From contig JAZGUH010000409.1 in the NCBI GenBank assembly GCA_037893225.1, positions 744,001-808,000 on the forward strand: a stretch of DNA of 64,000 nt, written 5' to 3'. The DNA is from Hippasteria phrygiana. Taxonomy: Eukaryota > Echinodermata > Asteroidea > Valvatida > Goniasteridae. The notes below the pieces were generated by a model. The model did no database searches. It saw nothing but the letters and a program-made list of their open reading frames with translations, and was not told the DNA's origin. Each line of letters begins with the position of its first letter. Position 1 is the stretch's first letter. A program made the translations under genes and the position numbers. Below are positions 55,333 through 64,000 of the stretch, one piece after another.

Positions 55333-56111
55333 CAGTGTTGGAGTGCTTGTACTCGAGTACAACTCAAGTACCACTAAGAACTCGGCCCAAACTCGATTTT
55401 CAGTACTCGAAAAAGAAAATTTCTCGGCACGTACTCGGACTCGTACCTGGACTCCGCATTTTGTACTCAGTACTCGATACCTGTACTCGGTAAGACAATC
55501 AATTATTTTTCTCTTTTGATACTGCACCTTGGGACTCGAAAGTACACATACATAAACAGTTCTTGGGCCGTTGGGTAAATTCCCAAAAGGAGAAATTTCT
55601 GGCTCAATTACATGTGGTGTACAACTTTTTGAGTACGTTCATCATGTCGTGTAAAAAGTAAATAACAAGCACGAATTCGTGCAGGAGCCGCGTCGTTGGT
55701 GACTAATTGCGTGTGTGACAGTTTCGTCATAGACACATGCACAGTACAGCCTGCGGTCTCATAGACTTTGCGTGTGTGAGCACAAGAAGAAGAAGCAGAA
55801 GAAGAAGAAGAAGAAGAAGAAGAACGCTAAGCACTTATAGAGTCCTGTCTGGGATGTGACGCGGCTAAAAACATGAAAAATAAAGTGAAATAGTCAGTCT
55901 CCTGAATTGTCGGTGTTTAGACTCTTGATGATGCAGGTACATTATAATAATGTTCAGAACATAACTTGGAATTTTTGTACCGTACATGTACTCAGACCTT
56001 GAAAAACTTGGACTCAAATTTTTGGCCCAAGACTCGATCATCAATGTACTCAGACTCGGCCTGTACTCGGAGAACTTGGTACTCGGATTGTAGGACTCAA
56101 CTCCAACACTG
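55333..56111. mobile_element. hAT MITE, CAGTGTTGGAGT family
   Basis: CAGTGTTGGAGT at the left and ACTCCAACACTG at the right are perfect inverse ends. The flanking 8-mers GTGATTCA (55325-55332) and ATGATTCA (56112-56119) differ at one base. Arms repeat GTACTCGGACTCG words in both directions. The middle contains an (AAG)n microsatellite. Confidence 0.9.
55790..55823 (+). repeat. (AAG)n microsatellite
   Basis: About eleven AAG units with one GCAG interruption, inside the hAT MITE. Confidence 0.9.
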
Positions 56112-56264
56112 ATGATTCACCCAATCCTTCCTGGTAGAGGATGGAAGAGACACATATAGGCCTCCTGAGATTCACCATGGACTCATCTGATTATCAACCA
56201 AACAGTAATTCAACAGCAAATCACTCTATGAGGCAAGTCAAAATGCAATAAAAATTATACAAAC

Positions 56265-56340
56265 ATGATAACTACTTTGAATACATTTTCAAAGTGAACA
56301 AAGAAACTGGCAGGAGCAGGATTCGAACGTGCGACCTCCG
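56265..56340 (-). mobile_element. SINE fragment (tail and B-box half)
   Basis: Inverse of the SINE: CATTTTCAAAGTGAACAAAG, AACTGGCAGGAGCAGGATTC, then GAACGTGCGACCTCCGGG. The B box is mutated in one base and the A-box half is missing. Confidence 0.75.
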
Positions 56341-57067
56341 GGTTACCTATGTTGTTACGCATTAAAACCCATCTATACTAAGGGAATAAATATGTGCTGG
56401 GCCGGTTTTAAACAAGTTTAATTAAAACCGCCTTGGGACCGGGATGCTGATAATGGCCTGCTGATAAAATACAATGTACATCGTATAATTCAGCAAAAAC
56501 CTCCGAAAATTATAAATTTCCAGTTATTTTGCTAAAAAATTATAAGTTGTTTTGTAAAACACCCCTTCAGCTATTTAATGGTTCATGCCCTCACGTGAGT
56601 AGTCCTAAAAATTTCCTTATATGGAAATTGATGCATGCGCGATGTGGCATGATGTGGCGTGGAACACAGCAGTACCAGTGTATAGTATGAATTTATGGAC
56701 TCTAAATACGGATGCATCGGTCGTATGGCACTTGCATAATTAGGAGAGTGACTGGTCGCGCGAGTGTTCAACCAATAAAAGGGACCAGATTTCGTAGGAG
56801 TCTAAATTTCATGTGACACCGGAAAAAGTATTTAAAACCGGTTGGTGTTTTATCAGCCGCTTTAAAACCACCCATGTAACATGCTTTCAACCAATAGGAA
56901 TGGGTAAACTGTCTTGGGTATTTATGAATATTACATAATATCCTAGTCATGAGTCATTCATTAAAAGAAATCGTAATTGCGACCGGATCCTACGAAATGA
57001 GTGTTACGGTAATTTTGTTTTTACTTGCTTGTTTTTGCTTGCATTGGAAAGAGCATACTTGGCTCTT
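56341..57067. other. No gene seen
   Basis: Non-coding. An inverted relation exists between TTTAAAACCG words near 56410-56440 and CGGTTTTAAA-type words near 56820-56870; possibly an old element. Confidence 0.4.
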
Positions 57068-57208
57068 CATTTTGATCACTCACCTTTTTTTTTTTAACAA
57101 CAATGTTTGGTAAGTTTTGTACACAAAATTTGGGAGCCAAGGATGGTGTTCGGTATATCCGAATGTTCGGTATAGCAGTGTTCGGTATAGCGGCGTTCCA
57201 CTGTACCC
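57068..57208 (-). mobile_element. pogo/Tigger-like MITE fragment
   Basis: Inverse of the left end of 40619-41471: TAAGTTTTGTACACAAAATT, TTGGGAGCCAAGGATGG and GCGGCGTTCCACTG before TA. Only one end is present. Confidence 0.75.
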
Positions 57209-58082
57209 GAGCTTTCGGTGCAATGCACCTTCATCAGGGGATTATGGCTCGTATGAATATTACCCTTCTATGTACTACTATCCGGTGAGCACTGTTTCAC
57301 CTTTACTATTCACATTTTCTATGCTATACAGTGCTACGCAGCATCCCCACATTTGTTATCCATAATGCAGTCACTTATATTGATTAAACCCAACACTAAA
57401 CAAAAAAGAGCGACCCATGAGAAATATTGCCAATTGTATGTAGTTTTAACCTATTATGCATTGTGGGTTGCAACAAGCTCTTCCAGCAGTTTATACATCC
57501 TCCTCCTTTCCCAAGTCAAGGATAATAGCTACCAACCCGATTCCATATCTTAAAAAATTGAGCCAACTGACAATTTTAAGCACATCATTTTCGTACTCAG
57601 TGACCCAGAATTAGTCAAGATTGACTACTTTTATTTCTGAAGCATTTTGGCTGTAGAACAGTGTTACATGCACAGGACACTGCAAGGAAAATTCTTGTTA
57701 CAAAAGCCTTTTTATGTGGACACTGCCAGGTCACTGTCCTCACCATGGCTGGACTGTTTTGATGAATGTGTTCACATCATTTAAGATCCTGCGCACGGTT
57801 GGGGACCCGTGAGTCCACGAGTGTATAAGGATAACTTTGCAAAGTGAACTCTCTGAGAGTACCGATTATTTCAGATCTGGCGTGTGATCTCCCATCCCAT
57901 CAGCTAATGAACCGCATTGGACGAATCTGCAAATTGACATTCACAGAATGCCAGATGTCATGTAACACCTCCGGGGGGATTGTCAGTCATTGGGAAAAAA
58001 GGCTGAAATATCAGCCTCACACACTCAACTGTTGTGACAGGCTTTCTGATGCAATGCAGAGGTTTGTACATGCAGCGTATTT
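57209..58082. other. No gene supported
   Basis: A 99-codon frame at 57844-58143 is of ordinary composition but ends in a poly-G tract. 57780-58060 is repeat-poor and could be conserved non-coding sequence; I cannot tell. Confidence 0.4.
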
Positions 58083-58097
58083 GGGGGGGGGGGGGGG
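58083..58097 (+). repeat. Poly-G run (15)
   Basis: Fifteen consecutive G. Confidence 0.9.
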
Positions 58098-58185
58098 AAG
58101 CAAAATGGAAGTGAATTCTGACACAATATCCTGCTACCTTTAAGAAATGTAATGTTGTTACAAGCAAATCAATATTTCTCTATTT

Positions 58186-58292
58186 CGTCAAACAATCCAC
58201 AAGGGAAACTGACTAGGTAAATTTGAACACATTTTCAAAGTGAACAAAGAAACTGGCAGGAGCGGGATTCGAACCTGCGACCTCCGGGTTAC
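58186..58292 (-). mobile_element. SINE fragment (tail and B-box half)
   Basis: Inverse of the SINE tail and B box: AACAATCCACAAGGGAAACT, AACTGGCAGGAGCGGGATTC and GAACCTGCGACCTCCGGG. It breaks at the same GGGTTAC position as the fragment near 56340, so both may come from one truncated subfamily. Confidence 0.78.
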
Positions 58293-58502
58293 GTTTGAGT
58301 TTTTTGTGGACATGAACAAAATAATGCATATTTGATCAAAAGAATGCTCAACATCGCCTCTGATTAGACTGAAAGGACAGGTTTCATTCAGAAATGGACA
58401 AAGCTTTTACCACAGCTTTCACATACATGTACATGTAATCCAATCACCTTGTGGTTTTGCAGATAAAATTCCCACACAATTCCCAACAGGCTCACTATCA
58501 GA

Positions 58503-58635
58503 CCTTGCAGTTTAACCCCTTGCAGTTTAACCCCTTGCAGTTTAACCCCTTGCAGTTTAACCCCTTGCAGTTTAACCCCTTGCAGTTTAACCCCTTGCAG
58601 TTTAACCCCTTGCAGTTTAACCCCTTGCAGTTTAA
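58503..58635 (+). repeat. 15-bp minisatellite grown from a MITE end
   Basis: Nine identical units of TTTAACCCCTTGCAG. Each contains the TTAA target site and the CCCCTTGC terminus of the adjoining MITE. The left flank CCTTGCAGT shares CCTTGC with the MITE end. Confidence 0.95.
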
Positions 58636-58849
58636 CCCCTTGCGTACGGATGACGCCATATGGCGTAAAAAAAAAAAGTACCACCAGGCCGGATGACGCC
58701 ATTGGCCACCGTTTGTGCAGTTGCAATCCATTGTTGGATTATTGTTTAATGTCATGCTTGTAGCGTCAAACACATTGTAGCGGTTCGATTTGGCTGGCAG
58801 AACCGCTGCAACACCCCGACGTCTCCCCTAAAATACCGTGCCCAAGGGG
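58636..58849 (-). mobile_element. TTAA MITE, CCCCTTG family (copy 12, full length)
   Basis: TTAA at 58632-58635 and 58850-58853. Begins CCCCTTGCGTACGGATGACG and ends ACCGTGCCCAAGGGG. Same orientation as the copies at 47990 and 61792. Confidence 0.92.
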
Positions 58850-58853
58850 TTAA

Positions 58854-60045
58854 GGACATGCATGTACAGGTAAATTGTACCTTGTGATCAAACTAACTGT
58901 AATCATCACTGATGTGGATAATGGTAGTCAAATGGTAATGCACTACAAAGAACTAGTCCAGGTGGTAACAATTGCTCATTGGCATGCAGCCAACCCCTGT
59001 AAACAATTTTGCACAATTTTTTGACTGCATCAAATTGCATTGTATAGTTGACATGATTGAACATTGTTTCGAACTGTTTTCACAGACTACTATGATGACA
59101 CATGTACAAATGTAGGTCAATTGAGTTCCATTCTCTCCAATGATAATCCATGGACCGTCAGAACAGGGGTTATTGCTATAAAAGTAATAAAACAATCTCT
59201 GCTAAGGCAAACTATGGTGTCCCCGCCCACTTCTTTTTTCGAGGTTACCTCCTTTTTGCCATAAAAATGCTTGGGGGGGAAGAGACTAGAAATGTGTCCC
59301 AGTCCATCTTTGGCAAGTTTTGAATCAATTTAGGGAACAACAATGTCAGAGACTGCCATCTTGAGAAAAAAATGCGAGCAGCCATCTTGGAATATATTGC
59401 CTCCCATGATCTAAAAATAGAAGTAAAAAAAAATGGCCTCCTCCTTCCTTTTTTGAAAATGGCATAATTCTAAATTCTTTCAAAAAATCTTACCTAAACA
59501 CACTTTTTTTCAAAGCCACATACAATGAACATTAACTGTTAACTTCCTGTGAATGCATCATAAATGTAATCCTTCATCATGGGCAATTCATGGACTTTTG
59601 GCAGAGGCTGGTAACACTAGTAACAGTCCTCTGTGTTTTTCATGGATTTTTAATGACCTACATCTACATGTAATAAGTCTGGGAGGATTACAGTAGCCAG
59701 GAATACAGTGTAACTGTAAGCAGTTAGGCTGAATGCAGACCTCCATTAATCTCTTGACAATTCAAGGGTAATTATCACCTGTACAAGAGTCAACATACAA
59801 CTCAGATAAAGAGAGGGCAATACAGAAGGCTGTGATGACATTCACTGTGGATTTAATTTTTTTTTTTTACAGAGGATTAGCAGCACAACTATGCAATAGC
59901 ATTTTTATGAATTGCTGCATATAAAACAGCTTTCTTCCCATTTTACTATGAATTTTCACCTCCTTTGTAGCAATTCTTGGGAGTAATTTTGGTTCTGATG
60001 TTAATGAAAATGTCCATACTCATGACCAGAGCATAATGTCATCAA
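58854..60045. other. No gene seen
   Basis: AT-rich non-coding DNA; CAGCCATCTTGG / CTGCCATCTTGAG words near 59355-59380 repeat. Confidence 0.45.
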
Positions 60046-60424
60046 AAGCCTGTTTCACACGAGCACTGGAAACACACATCTGTGATGATTGGTGCCAGGT
60101 GTCTGACGCCTAAGGATGCCTGCGGTTTCATCGCAGGCTTTCACACGATACACCGCAGTCCGGTAGCGAACGTCCCTCGTTTTGAAATGTTTGCACGTGT
60201 ATCGCTGGTGTTGCGATATTCTATGAACGATGAAATTTATAGGGTACCTGTGATTTTCCCGCACGGTTAAAAATTCCGTAAAAATAAGTTTTTCTTTTTT
60301 ATAAACAAACAAACACGTATTTTAGATTTAAGGGATTTTGGATGTAAAATTACGGTACTGTGACCTAGAAAATATCACGTGTCCGTAGTTTTCGTGTTTT
60401 AACGTCAATTATACAAAGAGGATG
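60046..60424 (+). repeat. MITE-like repeat F, copy 3 (right end missing)
   Basis: Starts AAGCCTGTTTCACACGAGCA and follows the 37785 copy closely through GATGCCTGCGGTTTCATCGC and AACGTCAATTATACAAAGAG, then diverges. Confidence 0.78.
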
Positions 60425-61791
60425 TAAATGTACAAGACCACTTTGTCAAAATTTGCTGTAAATATACCAGTGTTGAAGCAAAGGCTTTGACCCTCAAGGC
60501 CAAGGTCCTATACAAAAATGACTACATGTAGGCCTACTCATAAAATGTAGCCACACCATCATGAATCGCTTTTATTAAGAAGAGAAGAAACTGTCATTAT
60601 TTGAAATAGAACATTCATGAGTGTTACTGCGAGTTTCTGCTAGTAAAGTCTTATGCCAAAGTGCTTTTTTGTGTAGGTTTTCCAGGCCAATTTGCGAATT
60701 TATCTGATCATTTTCATTATTGGTCATTCAAATTCACATGGTTTTTACACATCTGATCAAATTAACACCGTTTGGGCATTCAATTTCAATTTTTAAGCAA
60801 CAAAGATGTTTTTTCTAATTCTATTTTGTTTCAGTGCATTCAAGACTTTATTGGTTGCATTCTTACATTATTAAGTTTTGTGACATTCTTTGATGGTTGA
60901 AGTATTCAAATTAGCGAATGTCAGTGTGCATATGACGTATGACATGCTTTTTCTTTGCTTATTCGTTTATGGGCAATCTTTTTCATCAAATGGTCATTAA
61001 AATGAATCAGATTCTTTAATTTATATATTTTCCTATTGTCTTCTGGGGTTTTTATGAAAATTTTGTAAAATATATAATGGAACATTTTGTAACATTTATA
61101 ATGTAGCATCTGAACTGATGGATGAGGGATGGATGATGTAACGAACTCATGAAATGAAAAGGGCTAAGGAATTTTCTTTTTCACTGTTAATCTTTGTTTG
61201 TTTTAAAGTCTGAACAAAGAAATTAGGGGCATCTGTACATGTATGTTAACATGTTTATGAATCCTTAAATTTTTTAAACTTTGTTTACTGTTCTTTTTCG
61301 TTCTGATTCACCGATTGATCTCTTTATGAGCAAGACATCGGGGCATGTATGTTTGGCAATGGTTGTACCATCCGGAACCCTTTTCTTGGGTAATTGGTTT
61401 TCTTAGGCCGATCCCATCAGATGATCAGCTTCCCTCCCGTAAGCTTGCCATCTTATCTGTCTGAAGACCGAGTAAAGAAAGAGGTGTACATCTACGAATT
61501 GAAGATGTCAAATATGATTTATGTTGAGATAACACAGAGTTTTATAGGAATACGGGCAGGCAGGAATGTGGACATACAGGAAAAGATGCTTGAAAGGGTG
61601 AAATATGTTTGCCCCTTACTGCTTGGCCAGACGAAATTAATTTTTATTTGAATGCATCTTTTACAGGCACGATTGAAGCTAAAAGACGATAGAATGCTCG
61701 GATAGTGGATTTGAATGATTATTTTTGATTGTCGAATTATGATCTGCATGATCATTCAATTTCAATCTAAATTGAATGAGTCAGGCGTTAA
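60425..61791. other. No gene supported
   Basis: Largely repeat-free. An 85-codon frame at 61394-61651 has balanced composition (VKKEVYIYELKMSN, RAGRNVDIQEKMLER), but I recognise no family. Confidence 0.4.
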
Positions 61792-62002
61792 CCCCTTGCG
61801 TACGGATGACGCCATAGGGCGCAAAAAAACAGTGTCACCAGGCCGGATGACGCCACTGGCCGCCGTTTGTGCAGTTTCAATACATTGTTGGATTATTGTG
61901 TATGTCATGTTCAACTGCACAAACGCATTGTAACGGTTCGATTTGGCTGCCAGAACCGCTGTATCACCCCGACGTCTCCCATAAAATACCGTGCCCAAGG
62001 GG
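61792..62002 (-). mobile_element. TTAA MITE, CCCCTTG family (copy 13, full length)
   Basis: TTAA at 61788-61791 and 62003-62006. Begins CCCCTTGCGTACGGATGACG and ends ACCGTGCCCAAGGGG, closely matching copy 12. Confidence 0.92.
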
Positions 62003-62525
62003 TTAAAATGAACAAAAACATACTGAAATTGTCCGAGAAAACCTATATTCATTAGTTTCCAATATGTTTTAATTTTTTCCAAAGATAGATCACCCCCACG
62101 CAAATTCCAACTTTTTATGAATAAGCAATTACAAAAATGTTATAATTTGAGGAACCTTTTTGTGCATTTTGTTATCCCTGAACACAGAAGTACATGTAGA
62201 CGTATGCAAAAAAGTACAGCCTTGTTTGGGGGGGGGGGGGGGGGGGGGAACTGAAATAAAATAGGATCATTGTAATAATGTTAATATGCAACAAGCACAA
62301 AGTGAAACTGAAATTGTGTCACCGTAGATACCTAAGGTGTGTGTACACATGTAGTTGCATGTAGAATGATTCAATTAGATTGCAGATTTTGCAGAGAGCT
62401 GACCTAGGGGTGAGTTATATGATTGCTGAACAGCAAGAATTCAAACAAAATTAATGTAACATTTATCTTTAAAAAGAAAGGCCTTGAAGGGCAAGGCATT
62501 GAAAATGACAAGGCATTTATCCTCA
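62003..62525. other. No gene seen
   Basis: Non-coding, with a 21-G run at 62228-62248. Confidence 0.5.
62228..62248 (+). repeat. Poly-G run (21)
   Basis: Twenty-one consecutive G. Confidence 0.9.
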
Positions 62526-62590
62526 GGGCCAGGGCCTTTACCCTCATCATCAAGGCCAAGGCCTTTACCCTCATCGTCAAGGCCAAAGCC
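62526..62590 (+). repeat. Short 27-bp tandem repeat
   Basis: GGCCAAGGCCTTTACCCTCA with TCATCAA repeated about 2.5 times, directly against the MITE at 62593. Confidence 0.75.
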
Positions 62591-62592
62591 TA

Positions 62593-62799
62593 CAATCCTG
62601 GACAAAACTCGTTGGGACACACCCCCTACCCCCAATCATTGTTGGTTCGGTGTGGTTAAAAGTCGACGATTGAGGAAACTCGTGCGCAGAAAGAATTGTT
62701 ATTGGCGCCAAATTCCCTAACAACGGACATCAACACTGACCGGGGGAAGCGGGGTGGTGGTCTACTGTTGAGGTGTCCCAAGAGTTTTGTCCAAGATTG
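62593..62799. mobile_element. TA-flanked MITE
   Basis: Arms CAATCCTGGACAAAACTC and inverse CAATCTTGGACAAAACTC, continued by TTGGGACAC in both, with TA at 62591-62592 and 62800-62801. TA duplication suggests Tc1/mariner. Confidence 0.82.
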
Positions 62800-62801
62800 T
62801 A

Positions 62802-63258
62802 TGAGATTTTTTGGCAACTTTTTCTATAATGTAAATGTCGGTATTTGTGGGATACTTAACGAATCCCTCCCTTTATTCTTCTACCAATGAACAATCATTG
62901 TCTCCTTGCCATTCGCACACAACAATCACGATGCTGAGTGGGTTTGTCGTCTTTAATGAAAAGGTGTTTCGCATTTGAAAAATTACGTCACACTATACTA
63001 TAATCAGTTGCAACCCGAATACAGATCATTGTTGCACTTAATCCGTCCCTTGTGAGGAGGTAGGGTGGCTGCTCCCCAGGCCCAAGGAGTTCAATGTGAA
63101 TATTAAAATAGATTGGGATGTCAGAGTGTTAAGAAAATGCTCTTAGGGAAGGGAATTTATAGAGAAAAGTCAACTTTCGCCCAAACAAATATTCACACAA
63201 TAATGTCTTGTTGATTTTCACTTGCGTGTGTCAAACGGAACTCACCACAGCAGAGCGG

Positions 63259-63259
<1 letters not shown>
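62802..63259. other. No gene seen
   Basis: AT-rich non-coding DNA. Confidence 0.5.

Positions 63260-63299
<40 letters not shown>
63260..63299 (+). repeat. Poly-G run (40)
   Basis: About forty consecutive G, the longest homopolymer in the window. It could form G-quadruplexes and is hard to sequence, so its true length is uncertain. Confidence 0.9.
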
Positions 63300-64000
63300 C
63301 TGGACGTTTTCGTATCCCCAAATCACAAACCTTTTCCACCACCTAGCAGCCTTGACTTTGTCATATGTTTCACACTTTGTTGTCGTATAGATTGGGGATA
63401 ACCAGTTTCCGTCACTCATAGTCTTACTATGTGGCTGTTATACTATTACTTGTTTAAAGCCAGAAACAAGGCCGTATAATTAGATGCCGTTTCAGTCAAT
63501 CACGTCTTCAATTCAAGAAGTTCTTTTTAAAAGCCTCTTAGCTAAACAGTTCATTAGAGTAACGATTTCATTTTGTTTACATGCGATCTTCACCAAAACA
63601 AACACAACTGTCATAACGTGGAGTGTTCGCGTACGGTTGCCATCGACTCACCATACTATTTTCCATGTCAATCTGAGACAAAACCTATATTAGCCATGCA
63701 GCCCGCTGCCTGGCAGTAAACAAAAGTACAGGAATAATACGCAAAGGCTCCTAACATTTTTTATTCACTCATTTACATATTGTGGACATGAAGTCCAACG
63801 ATGATCCATAACAACAAAGTTATACAAGAAGAAAGAGACAGTCTTTTATGTAACGCTATGGTGAATCGTTGAGCACATGTATGTCAGTAGAGGGCGCTTT
63901 AACTTCGCAATTGTTTGGTAATCTGATCTGAAGAAACGGACACATATCTCACAAGAGAAGCAGTCACAGCCATACATATAAACTTGGGAAATCGATATAT
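63300..64000. other. No gene seen, right flank
   Basis: Unique-looking DNA; no ORF with family resemblance. Confidence 0.5.

Noticed and set aside
58503..58635. CRISPR-like array
   Set aside because: Direct repeats are contiguous without spacers, and this is eukaryotic DNA.
58388..58773. ORFs with QFNPL or KGLNC repeats
   Set aside because: Shadow of the 15-bp TTAACCCCTTGCAG array.

Overview
This is repeat-dominated, AT-rich animal nuclear DNA, and I recognise no intact host protein-coding gene in it. The content points to a marine invertebrate: a decayed CR1/L2-like LINE, THAP-domain exons with a spliceosomal donor site, tRNA-derived SINE pieces, many short inverted-repeat elements (MITEs), and a great excess of the palindromic words ACATGT/GTAC (TACATGTACATGTA). 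My best guess is an echinoderm, perhaps a sea star; this is an impression from repeat style, not a proven assignment. The window may be intergenic or a large intron.

Layout. 0.9-2.4 kb: a MITE with a perfect 28-bp terminal repeat, then a 946-bp TTAA-flanked transposon carrying a THAP first exon. 4.6-7.3 kb: dispersed repeats, a palindromic hAT-like MITE and a 43-bp minisatellite. 7.6-11.6 kb: a CR1-like LINE (endonuclease plus reverse transcriptase), broken by frameshifts and by two MITE insertions. 12-21 kb: nested MITEs and repeat families, with several poly-G/poly-C runs. 21.5-24.6 kb: a small MITE, a possible LINE tail, two SINE copies and more MITEs. 25.6-26.6 kb: a second, decayed 952-bp THAP transposon. 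28-38 kb: hAT-like MITEs and coding-like minisatellites (12-bp x16, 16-bp x20). 40-50 kb: a pogo-like MITE with a nested element, three hAT-like copies, a degenerate 650-bp palindrome and a CRE-rich repeat block. 51.1 kb: a small broken coding remnant. 52.2-53.3 kb: a 1.15-kb palindromic element. 55-64 kb: another hAT MITE, a MITE end amplified into a 15-bp minisatellite, more TTAA MITEs and long G runs.

The most interesting system is the pair of THAP elements (1457-2402 and 25654-26605). They are 946 and 952 bp long, start with TTAA then AGG, and have long degenerate terminal repeats whose inner ends are 19-bp near-perfect GTGACGT-containing repeats. In both, the THAP start codon lies about 290 bp from one end, and a second, opposing gene begins about 200 bp from the other. 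They look like internally deleted copies of an undescribed two-gene transposon with convergent genes. A second abundant family (TTAA plus CCCCTTG ends, 13 copies) and a third (TTAA plus AGG ends, 4 copies) may be the non-autonomous passengers of TTAA-targeting transposases.
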